Source: Synergistaceae bacterium
Lineage (GTDB): Bacteria; Synergistota; Synergistia; Synergistales; Synergistaceae
DNA: 6,118 nt
Reading direction: 5' to 3'
Assembly: GCA_030531285.1 (NCBI GenBank)
Contig: JAUNNW010000057.1
Location: 2,477 to 8,594 of the forward strand
In this document: positions 1-5,905 of the stretch, one piece after another
Numbering within the stretch: position 1 is the stretch's first letter
Layout: every line of letters starts with the position of its first letter
Translations under genes and position numbers: made by a program
The notes under the pieces: generated by a model
What the model saw: the letters and a program-made list of their open reading frames with translations, nothing else
Databases searched by the model: none
What the model was told of the DNA's origin: nothing

Positions 1-191
1 GTGCAGTGCTTTGACTTTATCGTTATACCGCGCTCGCGTTCTATTGAGCCTGCGTCCATAACGCGTTCTTCAACGACCTGATTGTCGCGGAAAAGCCTTG
101 CCGCCTTGAATATTCCGTCAATCAGCGTCGTCTTTCCGTGGTCGATATGGGCTATGATTGCTATATTTCTGATTTTTGAAGAGTCCTGCAT
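1..191 (-). CDS. typA: TypA/BipA ribosome-binding GTPase, N-terminal fragment
   Basis: Only the first 63 codons are present; the gene runs off the left edge. The N-terminus reads like TypA/BipA, a translational GTPase of the EF-G/LepA type that binds the 70S ribosome and helps 50S assembly and stress adaptation. The P-loop is AHIDHGKTT (residues 14-22), and the switch I region carries ERERGITI (51-58), the signature shared by TypA and LepA. The stretch RNIAIIAH just before the P-loop and FRDNQVVEERVMD (34-46) after it favour TypA over LepA. The ATG at 191 is supported by an AGGA ribosome binding site at 202-205, 10 nt upstream, which is slightly long spacing. It has its own promoter (265-293). 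The domains beyond the start of the G domain cannot be checked here. Confidence 0.93.
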   Translation of the reverse strand, partial: MQDSSKIRNIAIIAHIDHGKTTLIDGIFKAARLFRDNQVVEERVMDAGSIERERGITIKSKHC

Positions 192-237
192 TTTATCTGT
201 ATCCTTTCGTCGCTCTGCAAGCCATAGGAGCACCTGC

Positions 238-253
238 CGGGCTTTAATACCCG
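238..253 (-). other. Small hairpin in the typA leader
   Basis: On the minus strand CGGG(U) pairs with (G)CCCG around an ATTAAA loop, 4 GC pairs plus one U-G. It sits just after the predicted transcription start of typA and about 47 nt before its start codon. There is no T-run after it, so it does not look like a terminator. It may only stabilise the 5' end of the mRNA. Confidence 0.35.
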
Positions 254-264
254 AACAAGAGAGG

Positions 265-293
265 ATTATACCACCAACGGCGAGTTATGAAAA
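265..293 (-). promoter_or_regulatory. typA promoter (extended -10)
   Basis: On the minus strand an exact TATAAT (265-270) is preceded by TGG, giving an extended -10 (TGnTATAAT). TTTTCA (288-293) lies 17 bp upstream as a 4-of-6 match to the -35 box. Transcription would start near 258, leaving a leader of about 65 nt before typA. Sequence match only. Confidence 0.6.
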
Positions 294-390
294 CAAAAAA
301 TATTCACTATTGGAATACCCGTTTGGAATAATCTTAATATATGCAAATATCTATAACTTATATACTTTTCCGGCAAAACGCCGAACCTGC
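294..390. other. AT-rich intergenic stretch upstream of typA, no gene
   Basis: This part of the typA-ychF gap is very A/T rich (runs such as TTAATATATGC and AACTTATATAC). It ends in a small GC hairpin, CGGC-AAAAC-GCCG (371-383). I see no ribosome binding site with a credible reading frame. Its position upstream of the typA -35 box would suit an UP-like or spacer role, but nothing more specific can be supported. Confidence 0.4.
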
Positions 391-436
391 CGCTAATTAA
401 AATTCGGGCGATTTGTCACCTAAATTTTAATTAGCG
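391..436. repeat. Nested inverted repeat between ychF and typA
   Basis: The perfect 14-bp arms CGCTAATTAAAATT (391-404) and its reverse complement (423-436) enclose 18 nt. On the minus strand these 18 nt themselves fold as GGTGA-CAAA-TCGCC (one U-G pair), so the whole 46 bp can form one long hairpin. It lies just past the ychF terminator and about 100 bp upstream of the typA -35 box. There is no clean T-run on either side, so it is not a standard terminator. It could be a small palindromic repeat element, an operator, or an mRNA 3'-end structure after read-through. Confidence 0.7.
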
Positions 437-443
437 TTGCCGC

Positions 444-479
444 AAAATAAATCCGCCTCATGATTTTACACGAGGCGGA
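444..479 (-). terminator. Rho-independent terminator of the bmp-ychF transcript
   Basis: On the minus strand an 11-bp stem (TCCGCCTCGTG pairing with CATGAGGCGGA, one G-U) closes a 6-nt TAAAAT loop and is followed at once by TTTATTTT. It begins 47 nt after the ychF stop codon. The G-U pair would be an A-C mismatch on the plus strand, and the T-run is on the minus side, so it acts on minus-strand transcription. Confidence 0.88.
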
Positions 480-526
480 CTGCTATTCTGACTGAATCCG
501 GCAGTTATTTTATCTGCACTGCTCTG

Positions 527-1621
527 TTACACGTTAAACCGAATTTCTATCATATCCCCGTCTTTGACAAGATATTCCTTGCCTTCAAGACGCAAAACAC
601 CTGCCTTGCGGCATTCGTCCATTGAGCCGTTGTGCGCCGCGTAGTCATCGTACGCAACAACCTGTGCACGGATAAAGCCTCTTGCAAGGTCAGTGTGAAT
701 GGCGCCTGCCGCCTGAACGGCGTTGTCGCCTTTGTGCAGCGTCCAGGCGCGGACTTCATCCGGACCGCTCGTGAAGAAGCTTATAAGCCCGAGTACGGAA
801 TATGCCGCCTGTATAAGCCTTTCCCTGCCGGGTTCCGCTATATTGAGCCCTTCGGTAAATTCCGCCGCTTCCTCTTCGCTGAATTCGGCGATGTCCATTT
901 CAAGGCTTCCGTAAAGCTTGCAGATTTCTATTCCCTGCTCCGCCGCCCGCGCTTTGAGTGCCTCATACTGCGGAATTTTGCTTTCGTCGCTCTGCGAGTC
1001 GTCAAGATTGAGAACTATAAGCTCCGGTTTTGCGGTAACGAAAGCGTAGCTTTTGAGGGAATGTTTTTCCTCGTCGCTCATTTCTATGCTGCGAAGCGGT
1101 TTTTCCTCTTCAAGACAGGCAAAGCAGCGTTCAAGCAGCTCTTTTTCCTTCGCCTCCGCAGGAAGCAGTTTTTTCTTTTCGTTCAGCTTGGAAAGGCGGT
1201 TTTCAATAACCGCGTAGTCGCGGAAAATAAGTTCGCTTTCAACTATGCTCCAGTCTCGCATAGGGTCTATGCTGCCCTCGGGATGCTCGACGGAAGCGTT
1301 GTCAAAGCAGCGTATTACCTGAATAAGCGCGTCAGCGTCGGCAACAAATGAAAGAAACGCATTGCCGAGTCCCGCGCCCTTGCCTGCGCCGCGCGAAAGC
1401 CCCGCAAGATCGACAAATTCAATCTGCGCCGGTGTTTCCTTTTTCGGTGTGAAAATTTCGCAGAGTTTGTCAAAACGCTTGTCAGGAACGGCGACAACAG
1501 CCTTGTTCGGGTCTGTTTTTCCGCCTGCGTAGGGTTTAACCTCCGCGCCCGCCCTCGTTATAACGTTGAAAACCGTGGACTTTCCGCTGAGCGGCAGTCC
1601 GACTATTCCGCAATGCAGCAT
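527..1621 (-). CDS. ychF: YchF/OLA1-family ribosome-binding ATPase
   Basis: A full-length YchF (364 aa, the family's usual size), a cytosolic P-loop NTPase that binds ribosomes and is linked to translation and redox-stress responses. The G1 loop is GLPLSGKST (8-16), G3 is DLAGL (71-75), and the region DPNKAVVAVPDKR (37-49) is the family's conserved stretch. A helical insert covers about 115-195. The G4 equivalent is NLDD (205-208), and the C-terminal TGS domain runs about 281-364, with EVRAWT, QAAGAIHTDL, GFIRA and the typical RFNV end. Two motifs differ from the common form: PLS replaces PNV in the P-loop, and Asp ends the G4 motif where YchF usually has Glu, the motif tied to its ATP preference. 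The ATG at 1621 has GGAGAG 6 nt upstream. It follows the BMP gene by 33 nt, has no clear promoter of its own and ends in a strong terminator, so it is probably the last gene of a two-gene transcript. Confidence 0.97.
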   Translation of the reverse strand: MLHCGIVGLPLSGKSTVFNVITRAGAEVKPYAGGKTDPNKAVVAVPDKRFDKLCEIFTPKKETPAQIEFVDLAGLSRGAGKGAGLGNAFLSFVADADALIQVIRCFDNASVEHPEGSIDPMRDWSIVESELIFRDYAVIENRLSKLNEKKKLLPAEAKEKELLERCFACLEEEKPLRSIEMSDEEKHSLKSYAFVTAKPELIVLNLDDSQSDESKIPQYEALKARAAEQGIEICKLYGSLEMDIAEFSEEEAAEFTEGLNIAEPGRERLIQAAYSVLGLISFFTSGPDEVRAWTLHKGDNAVQAAGAIHTDLARGFIRAQVVAYDDYAAHNGSMDECRKAGVLRLEGKEYLVKDGDMIEIRFNV

Positions 1622-1654
1622 ATTACTCTCTCCAGTCGTATATAATTATCAAAA

Positions 1655-2656
1655 TTATTGCTGTTTTTTGTACTCGGGCAGGACAATAAGCCCTGCTTCA
1701 AGCTTGTCCTCTATTTCTTCAACCCGTTTTCTTATACTCAGCGGCACGTTGTTTTTTGCCTCGCGCGTCCAGGTCGAAAGTCCTATTGCGCCCTCTTTTA
1801 TACCGACAGAAACGTCTTTGGGCGCAATCTGCTTCTGCATATATCTGTCAATAACGGCGTACACGACGTAATCAACCCTCTTGACAGCGCTTGCGAGAAC
1901 CGCCTTCGGATACTGTTTTTCAACCTCGTTGTCAACGCCTATCGTCCAGAAGTTTTCCTTTTCGGCAATATCCGAGGCGCCGAGTCCCGCGTTTCCGGCG
2001 GCGGTGAATATGACGTTCACGTTTCTTTCGTGCATTCTGTGCGCCAAATCAGCAACGGCACTGCGGTTGACAAAATCCTCCGTGTGCACAATCAGCGGGT
2101 CAAGCGTTTTGTCAACGTACCACACACCCGCTTTGAAACCGTACTTCATTCTCGCAATAGCGTCGTTATCGGGACCGAAAACAGCGCCTATTCTTGAATT
2201 CGGTTTTATGCGCGGATCCTTTGCGCTCCTGGCATAGACAGCGGCAAGAGCACCCGCGAGAAAACCCGTTTCCTCGTCCCTGAAATGCACCAGTTTGGCG
2301 TTGGGAACAGGGTCAAAGGTCACAAACTCAACCTTCGGGTAATCCTTTACAAACTGAGGAAGCTCGTTCCTGAATTCAGGAACCGGAACTATGACTAAGT
2401 CCGCCCATTTGGCGGCTTCCGTCAGCAGTTCGTTTTTGGATTTGTAATTTTTAATGTCAAACAGTTTTGTCGAAAGCGTGCGAACGTAGTTGTGCTTTGC
2501 CATTTTCAGTCCGTCGCTGCAGCTGTTCACAAACTCGGGAGCCTGAGTGTCGTTCGTCCCGCCCGCGACAAGCAGCGCAACGTTTCTGTGCACGGCGGCA
2601 CAGGCAGACGAAGCAATGCAGAGAATTACAAGGAGCGCTGTTATCAGTTTTCTCAC
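1655..2656 (-). CDS. BMP/PnrA-family solute-binding protein, secreted
   Basis: Basic membrane protein family (Bmp/PnrA-like), the extracytoplasmic ligand-binding part of ABC importers; known members bind nucleosides or riboflavin. I start it at the GTG at 2656 (333 aa), because a GAGG site lies 8 nt upstream and a signal peptide follows at once: basic MRK, hydrophobic LITALLVILCIASSA (4-18) and a likely signal peptidase I cut near ACA-A (18-21). An ATG 60 nt further upstream is possible but would hide the signal and begins inside the promoter region. A Cys at residue 19 is preceded by SSA, which is a poor lipobox, so a lipoprotein is less likely. Family features include FRDEETGFLAG (125-135), AAGNAGLG (219-226, usually AAGGTGLG), GVDNE (240-244), SAVKRVDYVVY (256-266) and KEGAIGL (287-293). 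No permease or ATPase gene is adjacent within the window, so the ligand cannot be assigned. Confidence 0.88.
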   Translation of the reverse strand: MRKLITALLVILCIASSACAAVHRNVALLVAGGTNDTQAPEFVNSCSDGLKMAKHNYVRTLSTKLFDIKNYKSKNELLTEAAKWADLVIVPVPEFRNELPQFVKDYPKVEFVTFDPVPNAKLVHFRDEETGFLAGALAAVYARSAKDPRIKPNSRIGAVFGPDNDAIARMKYGFKAGVWYVDKTLDPLIVHTEDFVNRSAVADLAHRMHERNVNVIFTAAGNAGLGASDIAEKENFWTIGVDNEVEKQYPKAVLASAVKRVDYVVYAVIDRYMQKQIAPKDVSVGIKEGAIGLSTWTREAKNNVPLSIRKRVEEIEDKLEAGLIVLPEYKKQQ

Positions 2657-2662
2657 AGGGAA

Positions 2663-2668
2663 CACCTC
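2663..2668 (-). promoter_or_regulatory. Ribosome binding site that fixes the BMP start
   Basis: GAGGTG on the minus strand, with its GAGG core 8 nt upstream of the GTG at 2654-2656. It is the only good Shine-Dalgarno match near the 5' end of this gene. It places the start right before the signal peptide rather than at the in-frame ATG at 2716. Confidence 0.75.
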
Positions 2669-2695
2669 ACATACAAACGCCAAATTTTCTGACAC

Positions 2696-2724
2696 ATTAT
2701 AAAACAAATGGCTCAATCCGTCAG
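2696..2724 (-). promoter_or_regulatory. Promoter of the bmp-ychF transcript
   Basis: On the minus strand CTGACG (2719-2724, 4 of 6 to TTGACA) and an exact TATAAT (2696-2701) are separated by 17 bp, inside the 74-nt gap after feoA. Transcription would start near 2689, about 33 nt before the GTG of the BMP gene. No terminator is visible between feoA and this promoter, so read-through from the feo operon remains possible. Confidence 0.7.
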
Positions 2725-2730
2725 CAAAAA

Positions 2731-2952
2731 CTATTTTGCCCTCACTGCAAGCTTTTCAGCAATATCGTTCGTTACGGCGTAAAACTTTCCGCCTGCTGAA
2801 ATCGTCACAATGTTTCCGAGCGGCGAGCCGGATATTTTCTCAATCTCCGTGCCCTCACAAATGCCGTTTGCAAGCAGTTTTTCCCCTGCTTCGCCGTCCG
2901 GAGTTTTTTCAACAACCGCTAAATCCCCGTCGCTCAAATCAGTCAGATACAT
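2731..2952 (-). CDS. feoA: FeoA-domain protein, free-standing
   Basis: A small cytosolic protein of 73 aa, the usual size for FeoA, with the SH3-like FeoA fold; it is thought to support or regulate FeoB-driven ferrous iron uptake. The start MYLTDLSDGDLAVVEK resembles the FeoA domain at the head of the neighbouring FeoB (MFLSDLNIGQSAVIK). The core LLANGICEGTEIEKISGSPLGN (26-47) matches the family pattern of LGL-x-PGT followed by a PLGDP-like turn, in a divergent form. The ATG at 2952 has GGAGG 7 nt upstream. It begins 28 nt after the feoB stop, so it is co-transcribed as the second gene of the operon. It is clearly diverged from the fused copy, so it is not a recent duplicate. Confidence 0.9.
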   Translation of the reverse strand: MYLTDLSDGDLAVVEKTPDGEAGEKLLANGICEGTEIEKISGSPLGNIVTISAGGKFYAVTNDIAEKLAVRAK

Positions 2953-2980
2953 TTTTCAGCCTCCCGCATCAGGCAGTCTG

Positions 2981-5341
2981 CTACATTCCGAAAGCGCCAA
3001 GCAGCAGCTTAACCGCGAAAGCGACAATCCACGCTATAAGGCACTGCCCTGCCGCAAAAATCCACGCCGGTCTTGCGCCGAGCTCGCGCTTTACGGTCGC
3101 GACAGCCGCCACGCAGGGCGTGTACAACAAAGTAAAGGAAAGAAAAACCAGCGCCGTTTTCGTCGTGAACATTTCTTTTATCGCAAATACGTTGCCGCCG
3201 AGCAGAACCGTCAGACTGCTGACGACGCTCTCCTTTGCCATAAGACCTGTGATAAGCGCCGTTGAAATCCTCCAGTCGCTTGCGCCGACAAGCGGCTTGA
3301 AAACAGGTGCAATCAGTCCGCCGGCAAGGGCAAGAAGGCTCTGCGAGGAATCCGCAACAACGTTGAGTCTGCTGTCAAAGGTCTGCAGGAACCATATAAT
3401 AATAGCGGCAAAGAAAATCACCGTAAACGCTTTTGTCAGAAAATCCTTCGCCTTCTCCCATATAAGCAGAGCGACCGTCTTTGCGTTCGGGAAACGGTAG
3501 TTCGGCAGTTCCATGACAAAAGGCACCGGATGTCCCGTGAAAACGCTGCTCTTCATAATCAGCGCAAAAAGCACCCCGCTTGCGACACCGAGCAGATACA
3601 GCCCTATCATTACGCAGGTGCCCTGCATGCGCGGGAAAAACGCCGCCGTGAACAGCGCGTAAATCGGCAGTTTCGCGGAGCAGCTCATAAACGGCGTGAG
3701 GAAAATTGTCATCTTTCTGTCGCGTTCCGAAGGAAGAGTGCGGGCAGCCATAATAGCCGGCACGGAGCAGCCGAAGCCTATCAGCATGGGCACAAAGCTC
3801 CTGCCCGAAAGTCCTATCTTGCGCAGCGGTCTGTCCATAACGAAAGCCACACGCGCCATGTAACCCGTATCCTCTATTATGGAAAGAAACAGGAAAAGAA
3901 TAACTATAACAGGAAGGAAGCTCAGCACAGAACCGACACCGGCAAACACTCCGTCGATAATCAGCGATTTGACAACGGGATTAAGCCCGTAAGCGGTCAG
4001 AGCCGAAGCACACAAAGCCGTAGTCCGCGCTATAAGCGCTTCAAAGCGTTCGGAAAGCGCCGCGCCGAAAACGCCGAACGTCAGCCAGAAAACAAGCCCC
4101 ATAATGACGAAAAACGCGGGAAGCGCGGTATATTTTCCTGTGAGAACCTTGTCAAAACGCAGGCTTCGTGCGCGCGCCAGATTTTCAACAGGCTTAACAA
4201 CGGCAGCGCCGCACACCTTCTCTATGAAATCAAACCGCATGTCAGCCATTGCGGCGTATCTGTCTATCCCTGTTTCGTTCTCCATCTCGACAATAATATG
4301 CTCAAGCATTTCCTTTTCATTATCGTCAAGCTTAAGCTGCTCCATAACGGGCATGTCGCCTTCAACAAGCTTCGTTGCGGCAAAACGCAGCGGCAGTCCG
4401 CACCTTTTGGCGTGATCTTCAATCAGGTGAACAACCCCGTGAATACAGCGGTGAACCGCTCCGCCGTCAGGACCGTCCGCATCGCAGAAATCAAGCCTGC
4501 CCGGACGCTCTCTGAAACGCGCTACGTGCAGGGCGTGTCGCACGGCTTCACCCACGCCTTCGCCGCTGGACGCTGAAACAGGAACAACCGGAATCCCGAG
4601 TGCCTCCTCAAGTCTGTTGACAAGAATAGTGCCGCCGTTCTCGCGCACCTCGTCCATCATGTTCAAAGCAAGAACCATCGGTATATTCAGCTCAATCAGC
4701 TGCATCGTGAGATACAAATTGCGCTCAATATTCGTAGCGTCAACAATATTTATAATGCAGTCCGGCTTTTCCTTCATAAGGAAATCTCGCGTCACAAGTT
4801 CCTCGCTCGTGTACGGCGACAGGGAATAAATACCCGGCAGATCCGTGACAAGCGTATTCTCGTGACCCCGTATCGCTCCGTCCTTGCGGTCAACCGTAAC
4901 ACCGGGGAAATTGCCCACGTGCTGCTTGGCGCCCGTCAGCTGATTGAACAGCGTCGTCTTTCCCGTATTCTGATTGCCGGCGAGGGCAAACGTAATCCTC
5001 TGCCCCTCAGGAATTTCGTCCCCGCTCTGCTTCACGTGGTAAATGCCAAACTCGCCGAGCTGCGGATGCCGTGTATCCTCTGCCTGAACCGCGGAATTTG
5101 ACGGCGCGGCTGAATTTTCGGCAGGTGCGATCTCAATCCGTTTTGCGTCGGCAAGCCTCAGCGTCAGCTCATAGCCGCGAATCTGAAACTCAAGCGGGTC
5201 GCCCATCGGCGCTTTTTTGACAAGCTTCAGGACAGTCCCCGGCGTAAGCCCCATATCCAAAATATGCCTGCGCAGCGAAGCCTCGCCGCCCACGCTCTTT
5301 ATTACAGCGCTCTGTCCGATATTCAAATCTGAAAGAAACAT
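2981..5341 (-). CDS. feoB: FeoA-FeoB fusion, ferrous iron transporter
   Basis: The inner-membrane Fe(II) uptake protein FeoB, 786 aa, with an N-terminal FeoA domain (about 1-72, including HILDMGLTPGT and PMGDPLEFQIRGYELTLR) joined by a flexible Ala/Ser-rich linker (about 73-113). The G domain has G1 GNQNTGKT (122-129), the G2 region NFPGVTVD (144-151), G3 DLPG (167-170), G4 NMMD (227-230) and G5 SAS (256-258). A helical GDI-like part follows (to about 395). The membrane part runs from about 406 to 785, with the two gate motifs GFGCSVPAI (522-530) and TPFMSCSAKLPIYALF (549-564), LPNYRFP (612-618), and TPCVAAVATVKRE (741-753) near the end. All key motifs look intact. The start ATG has GGAGG 7 nt upstream. 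It leads the operon, with a separate feoA behind it. No FeoC-like gene is seen. Confidence 0.97.
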   Translation of the reverse strand: MFLSDLNIGQSAVIKSVGGEASLRRHILDMGLTPGTVLKLVKKAPMGDPLEFQIRGYELTLRLADAKRIEIAPAENSAAPSNSAVQAEDTRHPQLGEFGIYHVKQSGDEIPEGQRITFALAGNQNTGKTTLFNQLTGAKQHVGNFPGVTVDRKDGAIRGHENTLVTDLPGIYSLSPYTSEELVTRDFLMKEKPDCIINIVDATNIERNLYLTMQLIELNIPMVLALNMMDEVRENGGTILVNRLEEALGIPVVPVSASSGEGVGEAVRHALHVARFRERPGRLDFCDADGPDGGAVHRCIHGVVHLIEDHAKRCGLPLRFAATKLVEGDMPVMEQLKLDDNEKEMLEHIIVEMENETGIDRYAAMADMRFDFIEKVCGAAVVKPVENLARARSLRFDKVLTGKYTALPAFFVIMGLVFWLTFGVFGAALSERFEALIARTTALCASALTAYGLNPVVKSLIIDGVFAGVGSVLSFLPVIVILFLFLSIIEDTGYMARVAFVMDRPLRKIGLSGRSFVPMLIGFGCSVPAIMAARTLPSERDRKMTIFLTPFMSCSAKLPIYALFTAAFFPRMQGTCVMIGLYLLGVASGVLFALIMKSSVFTGHPVPFVMELPNYRFPNAKTVALLIWEKAKDFLTKAFTVIFFAAIIIWFLQTFDSRLNVVADSSQSLLALAGGLIAPVFKPLVGASDWRISTALITGLMAKESVVSSLTVLLGGNVFAIKEMFTTKTALVFLSFTLLYTPCVAAVATVKRELGARPAWIFAAGQCLIAWIVAFAVKLLLGAFGM

Positions 5342-5376
5342 GCTCCGTCCTCCGCGACACTCTTTTTTACAAAAAC

Positions 5377-5382
5377 ATTATA
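5377..5382 (-). promoter_or_regulatory. feoB-feoA promoter (extended -10)
   Basis: An exact TATAAT preceded by TGC on the minus strand (TGnTATAAT). No good -35 hexamer lies at 16-18 bp; that region is taken up by the palindromic operator. An extended -10 plus an A/T-rich upstream tract would explain activity without a -35 box. Transcription would start near 5370, giving a leader of about 29 nt. Confidence 0.75.
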
Positions 5383-5386
5383 GCAC

Positions 5387-5410
5387 AAATTAGTTAGCCG
5401 CGGCTAATTT
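5387..5410. promoter_or_regulatory. Palindromic operator at the feo promoter, DtxR-like
   Basis: Two overlapping symmetries: a perfect 14-bp palindrome TTAGCCGCGGCTAA (5394-5407), and outer 7-bp arms AAATTAG (5387-5393) and CTAATTT (5404-5410). It covers the -35 region of the feo promoter, where a bound repressor would block RNA polymerase. The half TTAGTTAGCC resembles the TTAGGTTAGCC half of DtxR/IdeR-type iron boxes, with one base missing. It does not resemble the GATAATGATAATCATTATC Fur box. The iron-regulator assignment is inference from position and partial match. Confidence 0.6.
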
Positions 5411-5520
5411 ATTAAAATTTTTCAAAACTTTTCAAAAGCTTTTATTATTTTTTCGAAAAAATAAATTTCTTTTGCATTTCTTTTAAATTATTTTCGTTTT
5501 TTATTTCCGAATAAGCTCCG
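5411..5520. promoter_or_regulatory. AT-rich tract upstream of the feo promoter
   Basis: Almost pure A/T with phased A and T runs, including the tandem words CTTTTCAAAA-like at about 5420-5439. Seen from the feo promoter it covers the place of an UP element and would be intrinsically curved. No reading frame with a ribosome binding site is visible. Confidence 0.4.
5445..5464. repeat. Perfect 20-bp AT palindrome
   Basis: TTATTTTTTC followed directly by its reverse complement, centred on CG. It lies about 63 bp upstream of the feo -10 box, within the A/T tract. With no loop it is more likely a protein-binding site or a cruciform-prone sequence than an RNA hairpin, though chance is plausible in such composition. 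Confidence 0.6.
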
Positions 5521-5552
5521 AACACAGGCTCTGTCAGCATTTACCGATAGCC

Positions 5553-5575
5553 TGTTACAAATTTCTTATTTAGTG
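5553..5575 (+). repeat. Direct repeat copy 1 (23 nt)
   Basis: Starts TGTTACAAATTTC and ends TTTAGTG; identical to the copy at 5674-5696 in 22 of 23 positions, 121 bp apart. The sequence between them shows no comparable match. Confidence 0.85.
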
Positions 5576-5627
5576 TCACACTTTTGCAAATACTGCATAA
5601 AGCATTGATATTACTATGCTTTTCAGC

Positions 5628-5659
5628 AGTTCTTCGTTCTGCGTTCATAGTTCTTCGTT
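5628..5659 (+). repeat. 11-bp direct repeat with 21-bp period
   Basis: AGTTCTTCGTT occurs at 5628-5638 and again at 5649-5659, a period of 21 bp or about two helical turns. It lies between the two 23-nt repeats. No function is assigned. Confidence 0.6.
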
Positions 5660-5673
5660 TCCCCTTCGCGGCA

Positions 5674-5696
5674 TGTTACAAATTTCTTATTCAGTG
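5674..5696 (+). repeat. Direct repeat copy 2 (23 nt)
   Basis: Second copy of the element at 5553, differing by one T-to-C change near its 3' end (TTCAGTG). It is followed by ACATTATAG, which contains an exact TATAAT on the minus strand (5700-5705) but no acceptable -35 box. It marks the left border of the hairpin-rich non-coding stretch. Confidence 0.85.
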
Positions 5697-5721
5697 AACA
5701 TTATAGTACAGAGAGTGACGG

Positions 5722-5905
5722 GGAACAGAATTGTTGTTTTTAATCCTGTTCCGGCTCGGTGGTTTTGAAACGTTGGGATGGCTTAGCAGAGCCTGCACTT
5801 CCTTTCGTTTCCTGCTAAAGCTTCCGGGTTTTGTCACTTTTACGCATTACGTGATGCGCGCACCTTCGGTGGTAAGACCGCTGCCTTTACGGCTACAGGG
5901 TTTAA
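5722..5905. other. Hairpin-dense non-coding stretch, unrecognised
   Basis: GC-richer than its left flank and without a credible gene: the 70-codon plus-strand frame beginning with TTG at 5731 has no ribosome binding site and no family I recognise, and the minus frames are broken by stops. Short stems follow one another: 5722-5732 with 5742-5752 (11 positions, full pairing with one G-U on the minus strand), GCTTAGCAG (5781-5789) with CTGCTAAAGC (5812-5821), 5844-5857, CACC-TTC-GGTG (5861-5871), and GCC-TTTAC-GGC near 5883-5893. It may be the 5' part of a longer structured RNA, an intergenic repeat family or a decayed element. Confidence 0.4.

Noticed and set aside
632..1351. Long plus-strand open frame opposite ychF
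   Set aside because: It is the antisense shadow of a clear full-length YchF; no start signals and no family resemblance.
2654..2716. ATG at 2716 as the start of the BMP protein
   Set aside because: It lies upstream of the likely transcription start, has no ribosome binding site and would put 20 residues before a normal signal peptide. The GTG at 2656 has GAGG at 8 nt.
3530..4576. Long plus-strand open frame opposite feoB
   Set aside because: The translation is Arg/His/Asn-rich and low quality, and it is fully antisense to the intact FeoB coding frame.
5584..5614. Plus-strand promoter TTGCAA ... TATTAC for the candidate RNA
   Set aside because: Spacing is 19 bp and both boxes are weak, so it cannot be supported over chance in AT-rich DNA.
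5553..5696. CRISPR array from the repeated 23-nt word
   Set aside because: Only two copies, 98 bp of sequence between them, no further repeats at regular spacing and no cas gene.
5700..5728. Minus-strand promoter around the TATAAT at 5700-5705
   Set aside because: The -10 box is exact, but no acceptable -35 hexamer or TGn extension is present, and feoB already has a closer extended -10 promoter.
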